Shown here: in pieces, positions 38,917 through 48,149 of the stretch
Layout of the letters: every line of letters starts with the position of its first letter
Position numbering within the stretch: position 1 is the first letter of the stretch
Assembly: GCF_000227135.1 (NCBI RefSeq)
Contig: NC_018263.1
Span: 2,630,621-2,694,620 of the forward strand
Reading direction: 5' to 3'
Length of the DNA: 64,000 nucleotides
Source: Leishmania donovani
Taxonomy: Eukaryota > Euglenozoa > Kinetoplastea > Trypanosomatida > Trypanosomatidae
Notes under the pieces: model-generated
What the model saw: only the letters and a program-made list of their open reading frames with translations
Told to the model about the DNA's origin: nothing
The model's database searches: none
Translations under genes and position numbers: made by a program

Positions 38917-41634
38917 TCATGAGCCGCACACCTCCACCACGCCACGCACTGGCAGCGCAGTGCTAAGCTGGTACTCAACAAAGTTGTGGTACTTTCGTTG
39001 GCTTCGGTTTACTGCCCGAAACGACTCCCGTCGCTCTGTCTCTAGTGACTCATTCTCCGCCTGCAGGACATCGAATATGGCGAACATGTTCCCAGCATAG
39101 GAGGCAGCGACCCCGGGTGCGGTGCCCACTGTGATGTGCAGGCGGGTGGCAGTGCCCCTGGTGCCATGCATACTCTGCCCTTGCACCTGCTGCCCACCTG
39201 TCAGTGTAACCCCGAAGCTCAAGGCATGGCGGTCCAAAAGCAGAGATGTAACCTTCACCGTCACTTCCTGGCCGAGGTGCATGCCAGTCTGGGAGAGATA
39301 CTCGGACATGGCCTGATTGGCACTTGTGGCCCCCGCTACAGAGTTGATGTAGAGTAGTGTCACGTGTGGCCTCGCCGGCACCACCGCGAATCGCTCCCGT
39401 AGCGCTTTCTCCAACTCCGCAGGCCCACTCGGATCGCGCCCGCGCAGCAGCCAGCCACGCAACCACTTTAAATGCCCCCTGGTTACGTGCCCAGTAACTG
39501 GGAATGACGGTGCCCATGAGAAACCTCGAAGTGCTGCCGAGACGCCGCGAAAGAGAAGACGACCGACAGAGGCAAAAGACAGGGCTGGCTCGCGCGGCTC
39601 GTCGAGGGAGGAAGAAATCAGCTGCGCGGCAGCGCAGCGAAGCGCCTCTGTTGAGCAGTCGAGCCGCAGCTGTAGAGAAGTTGCCCTCGCCACCTTTGGG
39701 GCCGAGTTCACGGATAATACCATGCTGGCAAGTGCCTCGGTGGTAGTCTCCGATATGCCGAGCAGATTGTGCAGCAGAGTCGCATGGCCCTCACGTCTCT
39801 CATCCCGTAGCGCTGAGATTGTCAGAATTCGGCAGCAGCCGGCGCAGCTCGATGGAGGCGCTCTTTCCGCGAGATGGGTGCACAAGCTAGCTGCCGCCTC
39901 TTCTACGCAGCACCCCGTCGTGTCCACGCGCCACGCAGCCTCCTCCACAGAAGGAGGCTGAAACTTTTTGCGCACTGCATAGAGCGCCTGCTGCGCCTCG
40001 GCAGCGCTGAGCAGCACCTCGTGGCCGTCACGCCTGGCGGCACGCTGCACCATCGCACTGGCGTCCGAGCACTCCACGTAAGCTACCTCGTACTTGTGTA
40101 ACGTTATCGGGAAGCATTGCCGCCATATACGTCGACTTTTCTGCGTCGCGTTGCACGCGTCGAGAAGGAGAAGACCGCTCTGCTCCGTCTCTGCGGAGAA
40201 GCACGCCACCTCCCGCATCTGATCGCACAGGGTCTGGTGAACAAGCGCGCCAAGCCGTCGCTGCTTGTGTTTGCTGCTCGCGTCTGTGATTCCGTGGTCA
40301 GCCGCCACGGTGCAGCCCACTGCGTCGCGACTCAGGTGCACAACAAAGCTGAACGGAGACGCCTCCTGTGAGGCAAGCAGGCGGGAGAGCACCATCGCCA
40401 GCGTCGACTTACCGGCCCCCGGTAAGCCGCAAAGCACAACCACCGTGAGGGGACACCGACCGCGAGGGCAGGCAATGAGCGCCGTCGTGCGCTGGAGGCG
40501 AGCAAGCGCGTCGCCGACCGTCTCTTGGGAGTCTCGGTGTCGCACCCGCTGCTGCGCCGATAAGCCCGACTCGAAATCGTTGTTCAGGGCATGCACTCCT
40601 ACCTCCTCCACACGCCGTCGAACCTCCGCAGCGCTTCTGAGCTGAAGCCACCCCAGCAGAGCCTGATGATAGACATAGCTCTGTGGGCGCGAGTCGCCGT
40701 ACACGAGAGATCGGAAGGCTCGCAGCACAACATACTTGGCCGTCTTGAGCTTGAGTCGCAATGGGAGGCACCATCGCTGCCCTGGGGCCGCCGTCGGCCC
40801 TGCCATCTCGATTAGCAGCACAAACCCCTCCGCAAGCTGTGGGCACATGTCAAAGGGGGTGTACGTCGCATTCCACGACGCCGTGGCCGCGAACACACAG
40901 CGCAGCGCATCACTGTTCGGCACGGCCACACCTGGAGCGCAGCCGAGACCCCATCGCTCGGCCAAGGTCGTCACCTCCGAGAAGCATAAGCTTTCCTCCC
41001 GCAGCTGGGTGCGCCTCTGCACCGCAATCAGGACAATTTGCTGGTCAAACTGTTGCAACTCCAGCACCGGGTGATGGTAATCCTGTGCGCGTCGAATGCA
41101 CTCGCAGCATGCGCACGCTCCCCATTCAAATAAATCTGCCGCCAATCGAGCTCGGCGCGTCTCACTCACTCGCTCCAGTAGCTCGCGCGCTGCGTCGACG
41201 TGAGGGCCAACGAGAACGTGCTTGCTCATCACCTCCAGCCGCACGCCGTCGAGCGAGAAGAGCGTGACAATAAAACCAGCCATTTTGCGCACAGCCCACA
41301 TACAGTACGCGTCCGTCCACAAGGAGGAATCACTCAGCCAGTCGTCACCCACCTCATTTAGGTCGAAGAACTTGTTGATGCCGCGACACACAATGCTGCC
41401 ATCAGCGCGGTCGATCAGCAGCGACCGTGCGCCGCACGGCAGGCCATTGACATCCCCCTGAGAGGCCCCCTTGAAGGTTACGGAGGAAACATCACGTCCG
41501 TCCGACAGCTTCACGGCCGCAAGCGCAACTCGACCGCGCGTAACGTACCCGTCAAGCACCGCAGTGTCAATCTTCGTGGAATGGGGAGTCGCCTGCTCCC
41601 TGTGAAACCAGCACTCGCGCTTGAGTGCCTCCAT
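38917..41634 (-). CDS. TRL1: tRNA ligase Trl1 (ligase, kinase and cyclic phosphodiesterase domains)
   Basis: A 905-residue protein with the three domains of fungal Trl1, which heals and seals tRNA halves after intron removal. The N-terminal adenylyltransferase has RGINKFFDLNE at 84-94, matching the fungal R-G-F-N-K-F-F block. The nucleotidyl lysine is Lys117 in KMAG, motif IV is EGFV at 269-272, and motif V is LRLKLK at about 292-297. The 5'-OH polynucleotide kinase has the P-loop GLPGAGKST at 403-411. The C-terminal 2H phosphoesterase has HVT at 757-759 and HIT at 833-835. In trypanosomatids the known substrate is the single intron-containing tRNA-Tyr. Start: the first Met gives the family's N-terminus. 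Kinase and phosphodiesterase parts are interrupted by Ala/Ser-rich inserts. All catalytic motifs are intact. Confidence 0.92.
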   Translation of the reverse strand: MEALKRECWFHREQATPHSTKIDTAVLDGYVTRGRVALAAVKLSDGRDVSSVTFKGASQGDVNGLPCGARSLLIDRADGSIVCRGINKFFDLNEVGDDWLSDSSLWTDAYCMWAVRKMAGFIVTLFSLDGVRLEVMSKHVLVGPHVDAARELLERVSETRRARLAADLFEWGACACCECIRRAQDYHHPVLELQQFDQQIVLIAVQRRTQLREESLCFSEVTTLAERWGLGCAPGVAVPNSDALRCVFAATASWNATYTPFDMCPQLAEGFVLLIEMAGPTAAPGQRWCLPLRLKLKTAKYVVLRAFRSLVYGDSRPQSYVYHQALLGWLQLRSAAEVRRRVEEVGVHALNNDFESGLSAQQRVRHRDSQETVGDALARLQRTTALIACPRGRCPLTVVVLCGLPGAGKSTLAMVLSRLLASQEASPFSFVVHLSRDAVGCTVAADHGITDASSKHKQRRLGALVHQTLCDQMREVACFSAETEQSGLLLLDACNATQKSRRIWRQCFPITLHKYEVAYVECSDASAMVQRAARRDGHEVLLSAAEAQQALYAVRKKFQPPSVEEAAWRVDTTGCCVEEAAASLCTHLAERAPPSSCAGCCRILTISALRDERREGHATLLHNLLGISETTTEALASMVLSVNSAPKVARATSLQLRLDCSTEALRCAAAQLISSSLDEPREPALSFASVGRLLFRGVSAALRGFSWAPSFPVTGHVTRGHLKWLRGWLLRGRDPSGPAELEKALRERFAVVPARPHVTLLYINSVAGATSANQAMSEYLSQTGMHLGQEVTVKVTSLLLDRHALSFGVTLTGGQQVQGQSMHGTRGTATRLHITVGTAPGVAASYAGNMFAIFDVLQAENESLETERRESFRAVNRSQRKYHNFVEYQLSTALPVRGVVEVCGS

Positions 41635-42274
41635 GAAGCCGCACGAAGCAGTATCTGCTTTGCCTTTGCGCGTGTGCTGGTGCCTTGCGACCAGACCACT
41701 GAGTTACAGGTGAAGGAAAGTGGGGAACCGAGAAGAGAAGAAAAATCTCCCGCCCTGCGAGATACAAGAAAGAAAGACATGTCGCGGTAGGGCAGCGAGC
41801 TAGCCAACCACATCCCTTCAAGGTTCACCCGTTGGCAGTGGTATGGCGGAGAGACGAAACCAAAAGCCCATCTGTGCCCGCTTCTGAGAGGCAGAGGATG
41901 CAGAGAAAAAGAGACAGCAGAAGCGCTGACTTCACCGACTGGTGAGCATTCCTCCGATTCCGTCGTCCTTCGTGGACAGCGTGGATTCTCTGGTCCAAAG
42001 AAACATCTACGAGAACAGAAGAAGCGCACAAAAAAGTACAGCGGCGTGGGCGCACCAAAGAGAAGTAGCGATCACCAGTGGCATGCACGGCGTGTCGCAT
42101 CAGAAGATACGACAGAGCAGTGCGGCCGGTTGGGCACAGGCCTCACCAACAGCGCCACGGCAGTTGTTCGAGAGGGGAGGGGGAAGGTGTTTCGGCTGTA
42201 CTTGCTCGATGCAAGCCTGCCCCCACCCCAGCCTTCTTACCCTTTCCGTCTTCCTCAAAACGACTACTGGTCGG
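41635..42274 (-). other. Intergenic region between ankyrin-like and Trl1 genes
   Basis: 3' UTR of the ankyrin-like gene and the Trl1 leader, with a purine-rich plus strand at 41720-41780 that reads as a splice tract in sense. No gene seen. Confidence 0.55.
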
Positions 42275-44179
42275 CTATGCGAACGTCGCCATCGCTGCCG
42301 TGGTAGCATCACCTATCTGTACCAGGGGCGACCGACCACACTCATCGATCCGAACTACGTGCTCGCTCGTAAAAGCGGGTGTCGTGACGGGCAGCGCTGC
42401 TTCGCTCGTGAACGCCGCCTCCGCTGTCGGTGCATGGTTTTGTCGTGGCGCATGGCTACGGGGTTTGAACACGGACTCAATGACCTGCATGGAGTCAGCT
42501 GACAGAATCTCCTTCAGCCGCGGAAACGTTGTATCCCGTGCCCCGCTCGCGAGAAGGAGTACAACGCTGTCCAACTTACCCGCTGCTGCCGCAAACTGCA
42601 GTGGGGTGCCTCTCGATCCAAGCCCGAGCACAAACGTGTCGCCTACTCGCTTCAAGCCCCACTGGCGCCGTTTATAGTGCACGTAGCCGGCGCTGTCTAG
42701 TATTCCGTCAAACTTGCGCTTCTCCATCACCGAACCAAGCTGCTGAGGAGACCCGAAGTACGCGGCAGTCCAGATATTCGCCTTTGTCACATCCTCGGCC
42801 CCCTCGGGCTTGTGAATGGCATCACTCACGGTGTCGGTGGGCACCGCGGCGCAGCCTGCCGTCGTCAGGGAGGATGACGACCGCTGCTCCTTGGTTACGC
42901 ACCGCGCCTCAATCTTCAAGTAGTGCCTCGCCACCTCGAGTTGATCGACGAGAAACTGAAGTCGTTGGACCTCCATCGCGTCGTGCAAGTGCGTCGTGCG
43001 CTTCGCGCCTCTAGTGACGGTGAGTGGCGGGCGCACGAGGTTGAGAGACGCGCCGCTGTACCTCGCTCCGCCAAAAACTACGTACTCCGGGGGCAGCGTG
43101 GTCGGCAGAGCCGCAAGCACCTCCGCCTCCGACCAGCGCAGCACCGCGGCAGAGGAGAGAACGTGCGGCGCCGTTGCTTCGGCCAAAGGAAACTCCAGTG
43201 GTGGCGAGCACGCAGATGAGCCCTCCAGCAACGCAGGGTACAGCCACTTCATGTAGTCCGGCACACGTTGATAAGCCGCATGTTCCATCTTGGGTGCGGC
43301 CTCGTCAACTGGCACCACCGCCTTCGGTGGCTCCTCCTCTGTCGCACGGAGGAGAGGGAGGTCTGGCGACGGCAACGCAGGAACCGACGGAGCAACAAGC
43401 GGCACCGCAGTGGGTGGTAATACCACTGGCACACTAGGAACTAACATGGGCACGGCAGGCGGTGATGGCGCAACAGCCTCCGTCGCCCCTCCGGAGAGCG
43501 CAAACGTGACCTTCTTGGCAACAGCGGGGCTGGCAGGCGCCACGGGCGAGGGCACAGACGACATCAGAGTCGAAGGAAGAGGCGCTACCGCTGGTGGAGC
43601 GTCAGGCGATGGTTTCGGATACGATGTGGCGCTTGCTGTCGGCACTGGCATTGCCGGCTGGGTGGGTTCGGACCCGGAGAGCCGCGGCTGTGGCAGCAAC
43701 GGCGGATTAGAAGGAGCTGGTCGTACGGCAGGCGGAGCTCGAGTAGCTTCCACTGGCACTGCAGACGATGAGAGGCATATTTGAGGCACAGGAAGAGGGG
43801 AGGGGGAGGCGCCAGCGGAGGAGGAAGCCGAGGCGAGAGGGATGACCGCCGGCGCTACGTACTGTGCAGATGATGTGTTCGGCAGAGGTGAGACGCTCAC
43901 AGCGAAAGCCGGCGCAAACGACGCGCCTGTCGGCTGCGGGGCTGCAGAGCTACCGGCGGCGATGGGGAGAGGAACGACAGGTTGTGCCACGGGGGCGTAT
44001 GGTGGCGCCGGACTCAGCGTGGCCGGCGCAGTAGAGGGAACAGCAACGGGGATCGGGACCGCGGCCGGCGTTGATCGAGGCGGCGCGACAGAAAGTGAAG
44101 GGCCCGCTGCAACCAGGGCTGGTCGCGACGGCACTGGCACAGGTATTGGAACGCCGGCGGTGCTGTTGCCTGGAAACAT
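42275..44179 (-). CDS. Pro/Ala/Val-rich protein with C-terminal ankyrin-like repeats, function unknown
   Basis: A protein of 634 residues that I cannot assign. The first 270 residues are low complexity, with repeated PIPVPVPS- and SAAP-like units, and look disordered. Residues about 300-420 remain Pro-rich with acidic patches. From about 420 the sequence is ordered. HAAYQRVPDYMKWLYPALLEG is followed by a helical part, and then ANIWTAAYFGSPQQLGSVME and GTPLQFAAAAGKLDSVVLLL, which have ankyrin-repeat spacing (G-x-T-P-L-x-x-A-A-x-x-G). Start: the frame is open to 44551, but a strong splice tract and ACAG at 44261-44264 leave the Met at 44179 as the first in-frame start. The region may act as a scaffold, but there is no direct evidence. 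Confidence 0.8.
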   Translation of the reverse strand: MFPGNSTAGVPIPVPVPSRPALVAAGPSLSVAPPRSTPAAVPIPVAVPSTAPATLSPAPPYAPVAQPVVPLPIAAGSSAAPQPTGASFAPAFAVSVSPLPNTSSAQYVAPAVIPLASASSSAGASPSPLPVPQICLSSSAVPVEATRAPPAVRPAPSNPPLLPQPRLSGSEPTQPAMPVPTASATSYPKPSPDAPPAVAPLPSTLMSSVPSPVAPASPAVAKKVTFALSGGATEAVAPSPPAVPMLVPSVPVVLPPTAVPLVAPSVPALPSPDLPLLRATEEEPPKAVVPVDEAAPKMEHAAYQRVPDYMKWLYPALLEGSSACSPPLEFPLAEATAPHVLSSAAVLRWSEAEVLAALPTTLPPEYVVFGGARYSGASLNLVRPPLTVTRGAKRTTHLHDAMEVQRLQFLVDQLEVARHYLKIEARCVTKEQRSSSSLTTAGCAAVPTDTVSDAIHKPEGAEDVTKANIWTAAYFGSPQQLGSVMEKRKFDGILDSAGYVHYKRRQWGLKRVGDTFVLGLGSRGTPLQFAAAAGKLDSVVLLLASGARDTTFPRLKEILSADSMQVIESVFKPRSHAPRQNHAPTAEAAFTSEAALPVTTPAFTSEHVVRIDECGRSPLVQIGDATTAAMATFA

Positions 44180-44600
44180 GTCGGTCGAAAAAAATCGAAC
44201 GCAAAAACGTTCTGCTACTGCAAGGGCGCCGCCGCGGCCACACAGATGGGTTGAATCACGCTGTAAACCGAAGAGCGGAAGTCGTAGCAAACGAGAGAGG
44301 GGGGGGTAGATTTCGGGTGGTGCAGACATGGGAGTGGTCAAAGGCGCTTGAGCTATAGATCCCCGAGCATGACACGGTGCCAGCACTGCGATGATAATGC
44401 CCCAATATTGAGGAACAAAAAGGGTGTCTGAAGGTTGATTCCTGCGCGCCTCTACTGCCGAAGCCGAACAGAACGATGAGACCGGGTCCCCACAGACACT
44501 GCGAAGCCAGACAAAAGACATTCTCCCTCCGTCTCCTTTTTTTTTGCACACGTTTCGCTTATGAAGTTGACTCGGCTGAGGGCAAAGGCAAGCCGTCGCC
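44180..44600 (-). other. Intergenic region between EVE and ankyrin-like genes
   Basis: EVE gene 3' UTR and the leader of the ankyrin-like gene, including the splice site described separately. No other feature. Confidence 0.6.
44261..44307 (-). promoter_or_regulatory. Predicted trans-splice acceptor of the ankyrin-like gene
   Basis: Sense reading 44307-44265 is almost all C and T, beginning with a run of eight C, and ends in ACAG at 44264-44261. It is the strongest splice signal I saw in the window and fixes the start at 44179 instead of 44551 or 44329. Confidence 0.65.
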
Positions 44601-45215
44601 TCACTGGCGCAGAAGACTCAGTCGCTTCGCAGTCTTTTTTCTTTTCTGTCTTTTGTTGCCCTGGTCTGTCCATCCTGTGGGGCGGCCATCGCAGGGGCAG
44701 CGATGATCCTGCCGCATCCCTTGTTTTCGCTGCTGTTCCTCATTCATGCGCAAAATGTACGCGTACTCCGATGCACTCACCGGCTGCACGCTCAGACGTG
44801 ATTGTGTGAAGAGAGCCATCTTCTGCAGCTCCCTGCGCGACTTCAGCTCATGCAGTGTCAAGACGGTGTCCCATTTTGCAACAAACTTCACATCCACCAT
44901 CTTCCATGGGTTTTTCTCCTTTGTGGCTTTTGGGTCAAAGTACTCCGACGTCCTTTCCAGTGCAGTGAAATCGTCGTAAGCCAGCCGGACTACCTCAGCG
45001 AGGCCAGCAACTCCCGGTTCCTTTGTGTTGCTGTGATAGAAGAGGACCTTGTCGCCGACTGACATTGCACACATGTTGTTCCGTGCAGCGTAGTTGCGCA
45101 CCCCATCCCATGGAGAGGTTTTTTGCTTCGCCAAGTCGTCGATGGAGAACTTGTGAGGCTCTGACTTCAGCAGCCAGTAGTGAATGTCCTCCGCGCGCAC
45201 GCGTTTGCGGCTCAT
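44601..45215 (-). CDS. EVE-domain protein (THYN1-like)
   Basis: A 204-residue protein with an EVE domain, a PUA-like fold. The family blocks are present: YWLLKSEPHKFSIDDL at about 13-28, WDGVRNYAARNNM at about 36-48, SVGDKVLFYHSN at about 52-63 and GLAEVVR at about 71-77. The C-terminal part has SRLSVQPVS (about 139-147), which is the closing strand. The last 30 residues are basic (KRQKRKKTAKR) and may be a nuclear signal. Human THYN1 and other EVE or ASCH proteins bind modified bases in DNA, such as 5-hydroxymethylcytosine. In kinetoplastids the modified base is J (glucosylated hydroxymethyluracil), so binding to J or its precursor is a fair but untested guess. The start is the first Met and agrees with the family. 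Confidence 0.92.
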   Translation of the reverse strand: MSRKRVRAEDIHYWLLKSEPHKFSIDDLAKQKTSPWDGVRNYAARNNMCAMSVGDKVLFYHSNTKEPGVAGLAEVVRLAYDDFTALERTSEYFDPKATKEKNPWKMVDVKFVAKWDTVLTLHELKSRRELQKMALFTQSRLSVQPVSASEYAYILRMNEEQQRKQGMRQDHRCPCDGRPTGWTDQGNKRQKRKKTAKRLSLLRQ

Positions 45216-45701
45216 TTCGGTCCTGTGGGCCAGAGCGGTGTAAGGCGGCGAAAAGGTAGAGGACTACCTTAGGAGAGCATGCGAAAGAATCGGAGGAGGA
45301 TAAACATTCTGGATCCACATATCATCACCAAAAATGAACATGCACAACAGGCATTTGCGTGAGAGTCATGGCACCAACGATGATCGGGATACCGTCGCAC
45401 CTCATACGCATCCCTGTCGGCGCGGCAGCAAGGTGAGCTCGACGGCGGCGTGTAAGTGCCCCCGACAGCTTTGACGAGTTCTGGATAGCGTTCCCCCAAT
45501 GTTCAGGCGACACGAACAAGAAAAGAGCGGCGTGCGCGCACGAAGTCACGCTGCTCTCCTGTCCCCGGCAGAGAGGTTAAGCACTCTAAAGGTGCGGCGG
45601 GGCTCATAAATCAGGAGAGGGAACAAAACACGAACCTGAAATGGCACAGCGTGCAGGAAAAAGAAGTGGAGCTACAGCTCCACCCCAGGAGGCAGCAGTC
45701 C
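45216..45701 (-). other. Intergenic region between BDF1 and EVE genes
   Basis: Predicted BDF1 3' UTR and EVE leader. No gene or repeat recognised. Confidence 0.55.
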
Positions 45702-46562
45702 TCATACCTGCGACGATTCCTCGAAGTCACCGTCGTCGAACCACTCCCCCTCCTCTTCGATGCGGATGGGACTCACCTCCTCCATCATCGATGTGGCTGC
45801 TTGCGCATTTTGAGGAACGTGCTCAAGCCGAGGCTCGGTGTCGTGGTGAAACTGCACGTCTGCGTCCTGCTGCATCACCGCCGCGTGTACCCCGGCCATC
45901 GCCCGTCTGCGGCGATCAGACACACGCGACACCTTTGCGGCTCGCCGCAGCTTGGCTTTTTTTTCACGGTGCTCGGCGCTGCTGCGGGCGTACTCGAGCA
46001 TGCGTCGCAGAGTGGCGCTTTTGGCAGTGCGGAGCTGGATGTTCACGTTTCCCATCATCGAGCCCACCTCGAGCCCTTCGTAAAGAGCGTAGATGCGGAG
46101 AATCTCCCGGCTGTCAGCCGATGACATGCCGGTGCAGGCCTTCTTCACTTCCGCCGGTGGAACCGGCGCGGCCCTCAGCTCCGTCACAAATCGATCTTCC
46201 ATAAGAACCTCCATCGTGCGTGCAAGTTTCGATGCCGGCGCCTGAATACCATTGTACAGGTAGCAGTTGTTGACAACTGCCCGCATGTCCGCCATGAAGT
46301 CCGCCGCAGTCCTGTACTCGTAGCGCTGCAGCTTCCGTTGAATGAGCTCCCAGTACATGGGCCGAGTAACGTGTTGCGCGTAGTCTGGCAAGGAGGATGG
46401 GTTTCTGAGAAACAAGTTATCCCTGTCAAGTTCAGAAACGCACTCAATGATGCGGCGACACTCATCGTAGAACAGGCCATCGAGATAGCGGACAATGTCA
46501 GCGCGCCGCCTCTTCAGGCGACTGCGCAGCTCATCCACCAGAAACTGGTCCCTCGAAGACAT
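45702..46562 (-). CDS. BDF1: Bromodomain factor BDF1-like protein
   Basis: A 286-residue nuclear protein with one bromodomain at about 22-130, which binds acetyl-lysine on histones. SLPDYAQHVTRPMYWELIQR (57-76) is the ZA loop and start of the A helix with the conserved P-x-Y-x-x-x-V-x-x-P-M. NNCYLYNG (98-105) contains the acetyl-lysine-binding Asn104. A second, smaller conserved domain (about 140-200) precedes an acidic tail. The size and the place in the gene order fit T. brucei BDF1, which marks transcription start regions. The start gives MSSRDQFLVDELRSRL, without extra upstream Met. The repeat copy 3 follows in the upstream intergenic region, that is, in the 3' UTR of the next gene. Confidence 0.88.
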   Translation of the reverse strand: MSSRDQFLVDELRSRLKRRRADIVRYLDGLFYDECRRIIECVSELDRDNLFLRNPSSLPDYAQHVTRPMYWELIQRKLQRYEYRTAADFMADMRAVVNNCYLYNGIQAPASKLARTMEVLMEDRFVTELRAAPVPPAEVKKACTGMSSADSREILRIYALYEGLEVGSMMGNVNIQLRTAKSATLRRMLEYARSSAEHREKKAKLRRAAKVSRVSDRRRRAMAGVHAAVMQQDADVQFHHDTEPRLEHVPQNAQAATSMMEEVSPIRIEEEGEWFDDGDFEESSQV

Positions 46563-47148
46563 GATGATCCGTTTTCAAGCTTTCGTTGCGCAGGTCTTTG
46601 TGCGCTCACCTGCTCCTCCGACGAGGAGCCCCGCGTGCTGCGCTGCGCATTCACAAAGGCAGTTCAAACGATTCCGGTACGAGACGCGAAGGTGTGAGCA
46701 ATAAGCACGGCAACCTGTGAAAGAGCGAGCAACAGCGAGGGAGGATAGAGCTCAACTTTTGTCGCTGGCGTCTGCCCCGGGGCAGACCGAAAGAGAGAGA
46801 GAGACGTCTCAAAGCGGACGTAGCGGCCGACGGCCCTCCCTCCTCGAGCATCGCATCCTTTCTTTTCGTTGTGTACATGTGTGCATGTGTGCCTGAAGCA
46901 GGGTAGCAGGAAACATATCCCGTGCTTTCTCTGCCTCGACGAATGACGGTGTCCACGCAACTTCGCAGATGTGACGCGCGTCGCCGACGGCAATAACAGC
47001 ACTGAGAAGGCAAACCGCATTCTAAGGACTTTGTTTCGCGTAACAGTCTGCGTATTCCAAGTCGCAGTGCGCCCGCACGCCCATCGCACCTCGATCACCA
47101 CTTCAGTTTCATCGCTGCCGCCCTTCTCATGCTTTCTTTACTTGTCGA

Positions 47149-47738
47149 TTCTGCCACAAAACACGAGCTCCACTCCACGCTACAGCCGCCCTGCCACAGA
47201 CCCATCGCGTGGTGCCGAGCAGCGCTAGACATGCGGGCGCCCCACACAGCACCCTGCGCCGACGCGGCCACCCGAGCACGGTCTCTGCCTCAGCCCCAAG
47301 CCCGCCCACCCACCCCCCAGGTCGCCTCACGGGTCGCTCCCGCTGTGCTGGTCGCCACCTGGCGCACCTCTCTCTCTCACTCACTCTGTCTGGGGGGTAG
47401 CTCAGGCTCCCATCACACCAGCGGCCAGTGAGGCGGCCCAAGGAGGTACGTGCGAGCCACGCGGGCACGCTTGCCTTCTATCCTAGGCATGGCACAAGCG
47501 TGCCCACGGCCGCAGCTCGCTGCGACGCAGCGCCATCCACGGCATCAACGCCGACATATCAGCACCGCTGAATCGCTCTCACCTCCACCCCCACGCCGTG
47601 GGGGTACTTTTGAGCCTGTCACCACCACATGCAGCTGTGCGTTCGCGGGGACATACGGGGGGGAGGGGGAGGGGGGCTGCAGGACTGGCCCACAGATGAG
47701 GCACTGGACCCTGAGACGCCGCGCACCGAGATGTCCCC
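47149..47738 (-). mobile_element. Dispersed 590 bp repeat, SIDER-like, copy 3
   Basis: Full copy of the element at 5130-5718, in the same orientation. Differences from copy 1 are few and mainly in the right-hand third (for example 47584-47740). Both inverted repeats are intact. The right end lies about 66 bases downstream (sense) of the stop codon of the small membrane protein, so nearly the whole 3' UTR is this element. Confidence 0.65.
47463..47505 (-). other. Conserved 11-bp stem-loop inside repeat copy 3
   Basis: Same arms as in copy 1 (GGGCACGCTTG and CAAGCGTGCCC) with a 21-base loop of the same sequence. Confidence 0.8.
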
Positions 47739-47804
47739 TGTGATAGCGGCCACCCTTCTTCAAAAATAACAGCCGCGCTACTACAAGGCGGCAGACCTTC
47801 ACAA

Positions 47805-48149
47805 CTAAAGCGAGTGCATCGTCTCCTCTACAGCAGCAGCAGCAAAATACAGAGTGACGGCAAGGTACATGAGCAAAAGCACGATCGCCGAAACAATGTA
47901 ATCTCGTGCGCCCCATAGAATCGAGCTCGTTGGAAAAGATCGATACGGACTTGCAGGCAAAGGTAGTGCCCCGCCGTGGCCAGCTTGCCAGTGGTTCGGA
48001 TACAGAAACATGCTGGCGTACCACACATCGCTGTCAACCTGCTTGCTGCTCGGACCGTTCGCGTCTTCGGGTCTCGCGTACTCCCACGCAGCTGTCGAAA
48101 CGCCCAAGAAGCACCGACGCAGTCGGCTATTCTCAAGAATGCGCATCAT
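47805..48149 (-). CDS. Small single-span membrane protein, 114 residues, unknown function
   Basis: This open frame has normal composition (mixed acidic, aromatic and aliphatic residues), unlike the shadow frames near it. The first 18 residues (MMRILENSRLRRCFLGVS) are basic and could be a presequence. A single hydrophobic segment, DYIVSAIVLLLMYLAVTLYF, spans about 82-101, and the last residues are acidic (EETMHSL). I do not recognise the family. This plan (short presequence, one span near the C-terminus) is common among small inner-membrane subunits of respiratory complexes and ATP synthase in trypanosomatids, but that is only a likeness. Two Met codons start the frame; either may be used. It sits between BDF1 and the nucleoporin gene, with the 589 bp element directly in its 3' UTR. 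Confidence 0.65.
   Translation of the reverse strand: MMRILENSRLRRCFLGVSTAAWEYARPEDANGPSSKQVDSDVWYASMFLYPNHWQAGHGGALPLPASPYRSFPTSSILWGARDYIVSAIVLLLMYLAVTLYFAAAAVEETMHSL

Larger units (their letters stand above)
46563..47804 (-). other. Intergenic region with repeat copy 3
   Basis: The 3' UTR of the 114-residue protein, with the repeat at 47149-47738, then the BDF1 leader with a GA-run at 46790-46804 that is a sense CT-tract. No further gene. Confidence 0.6.
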
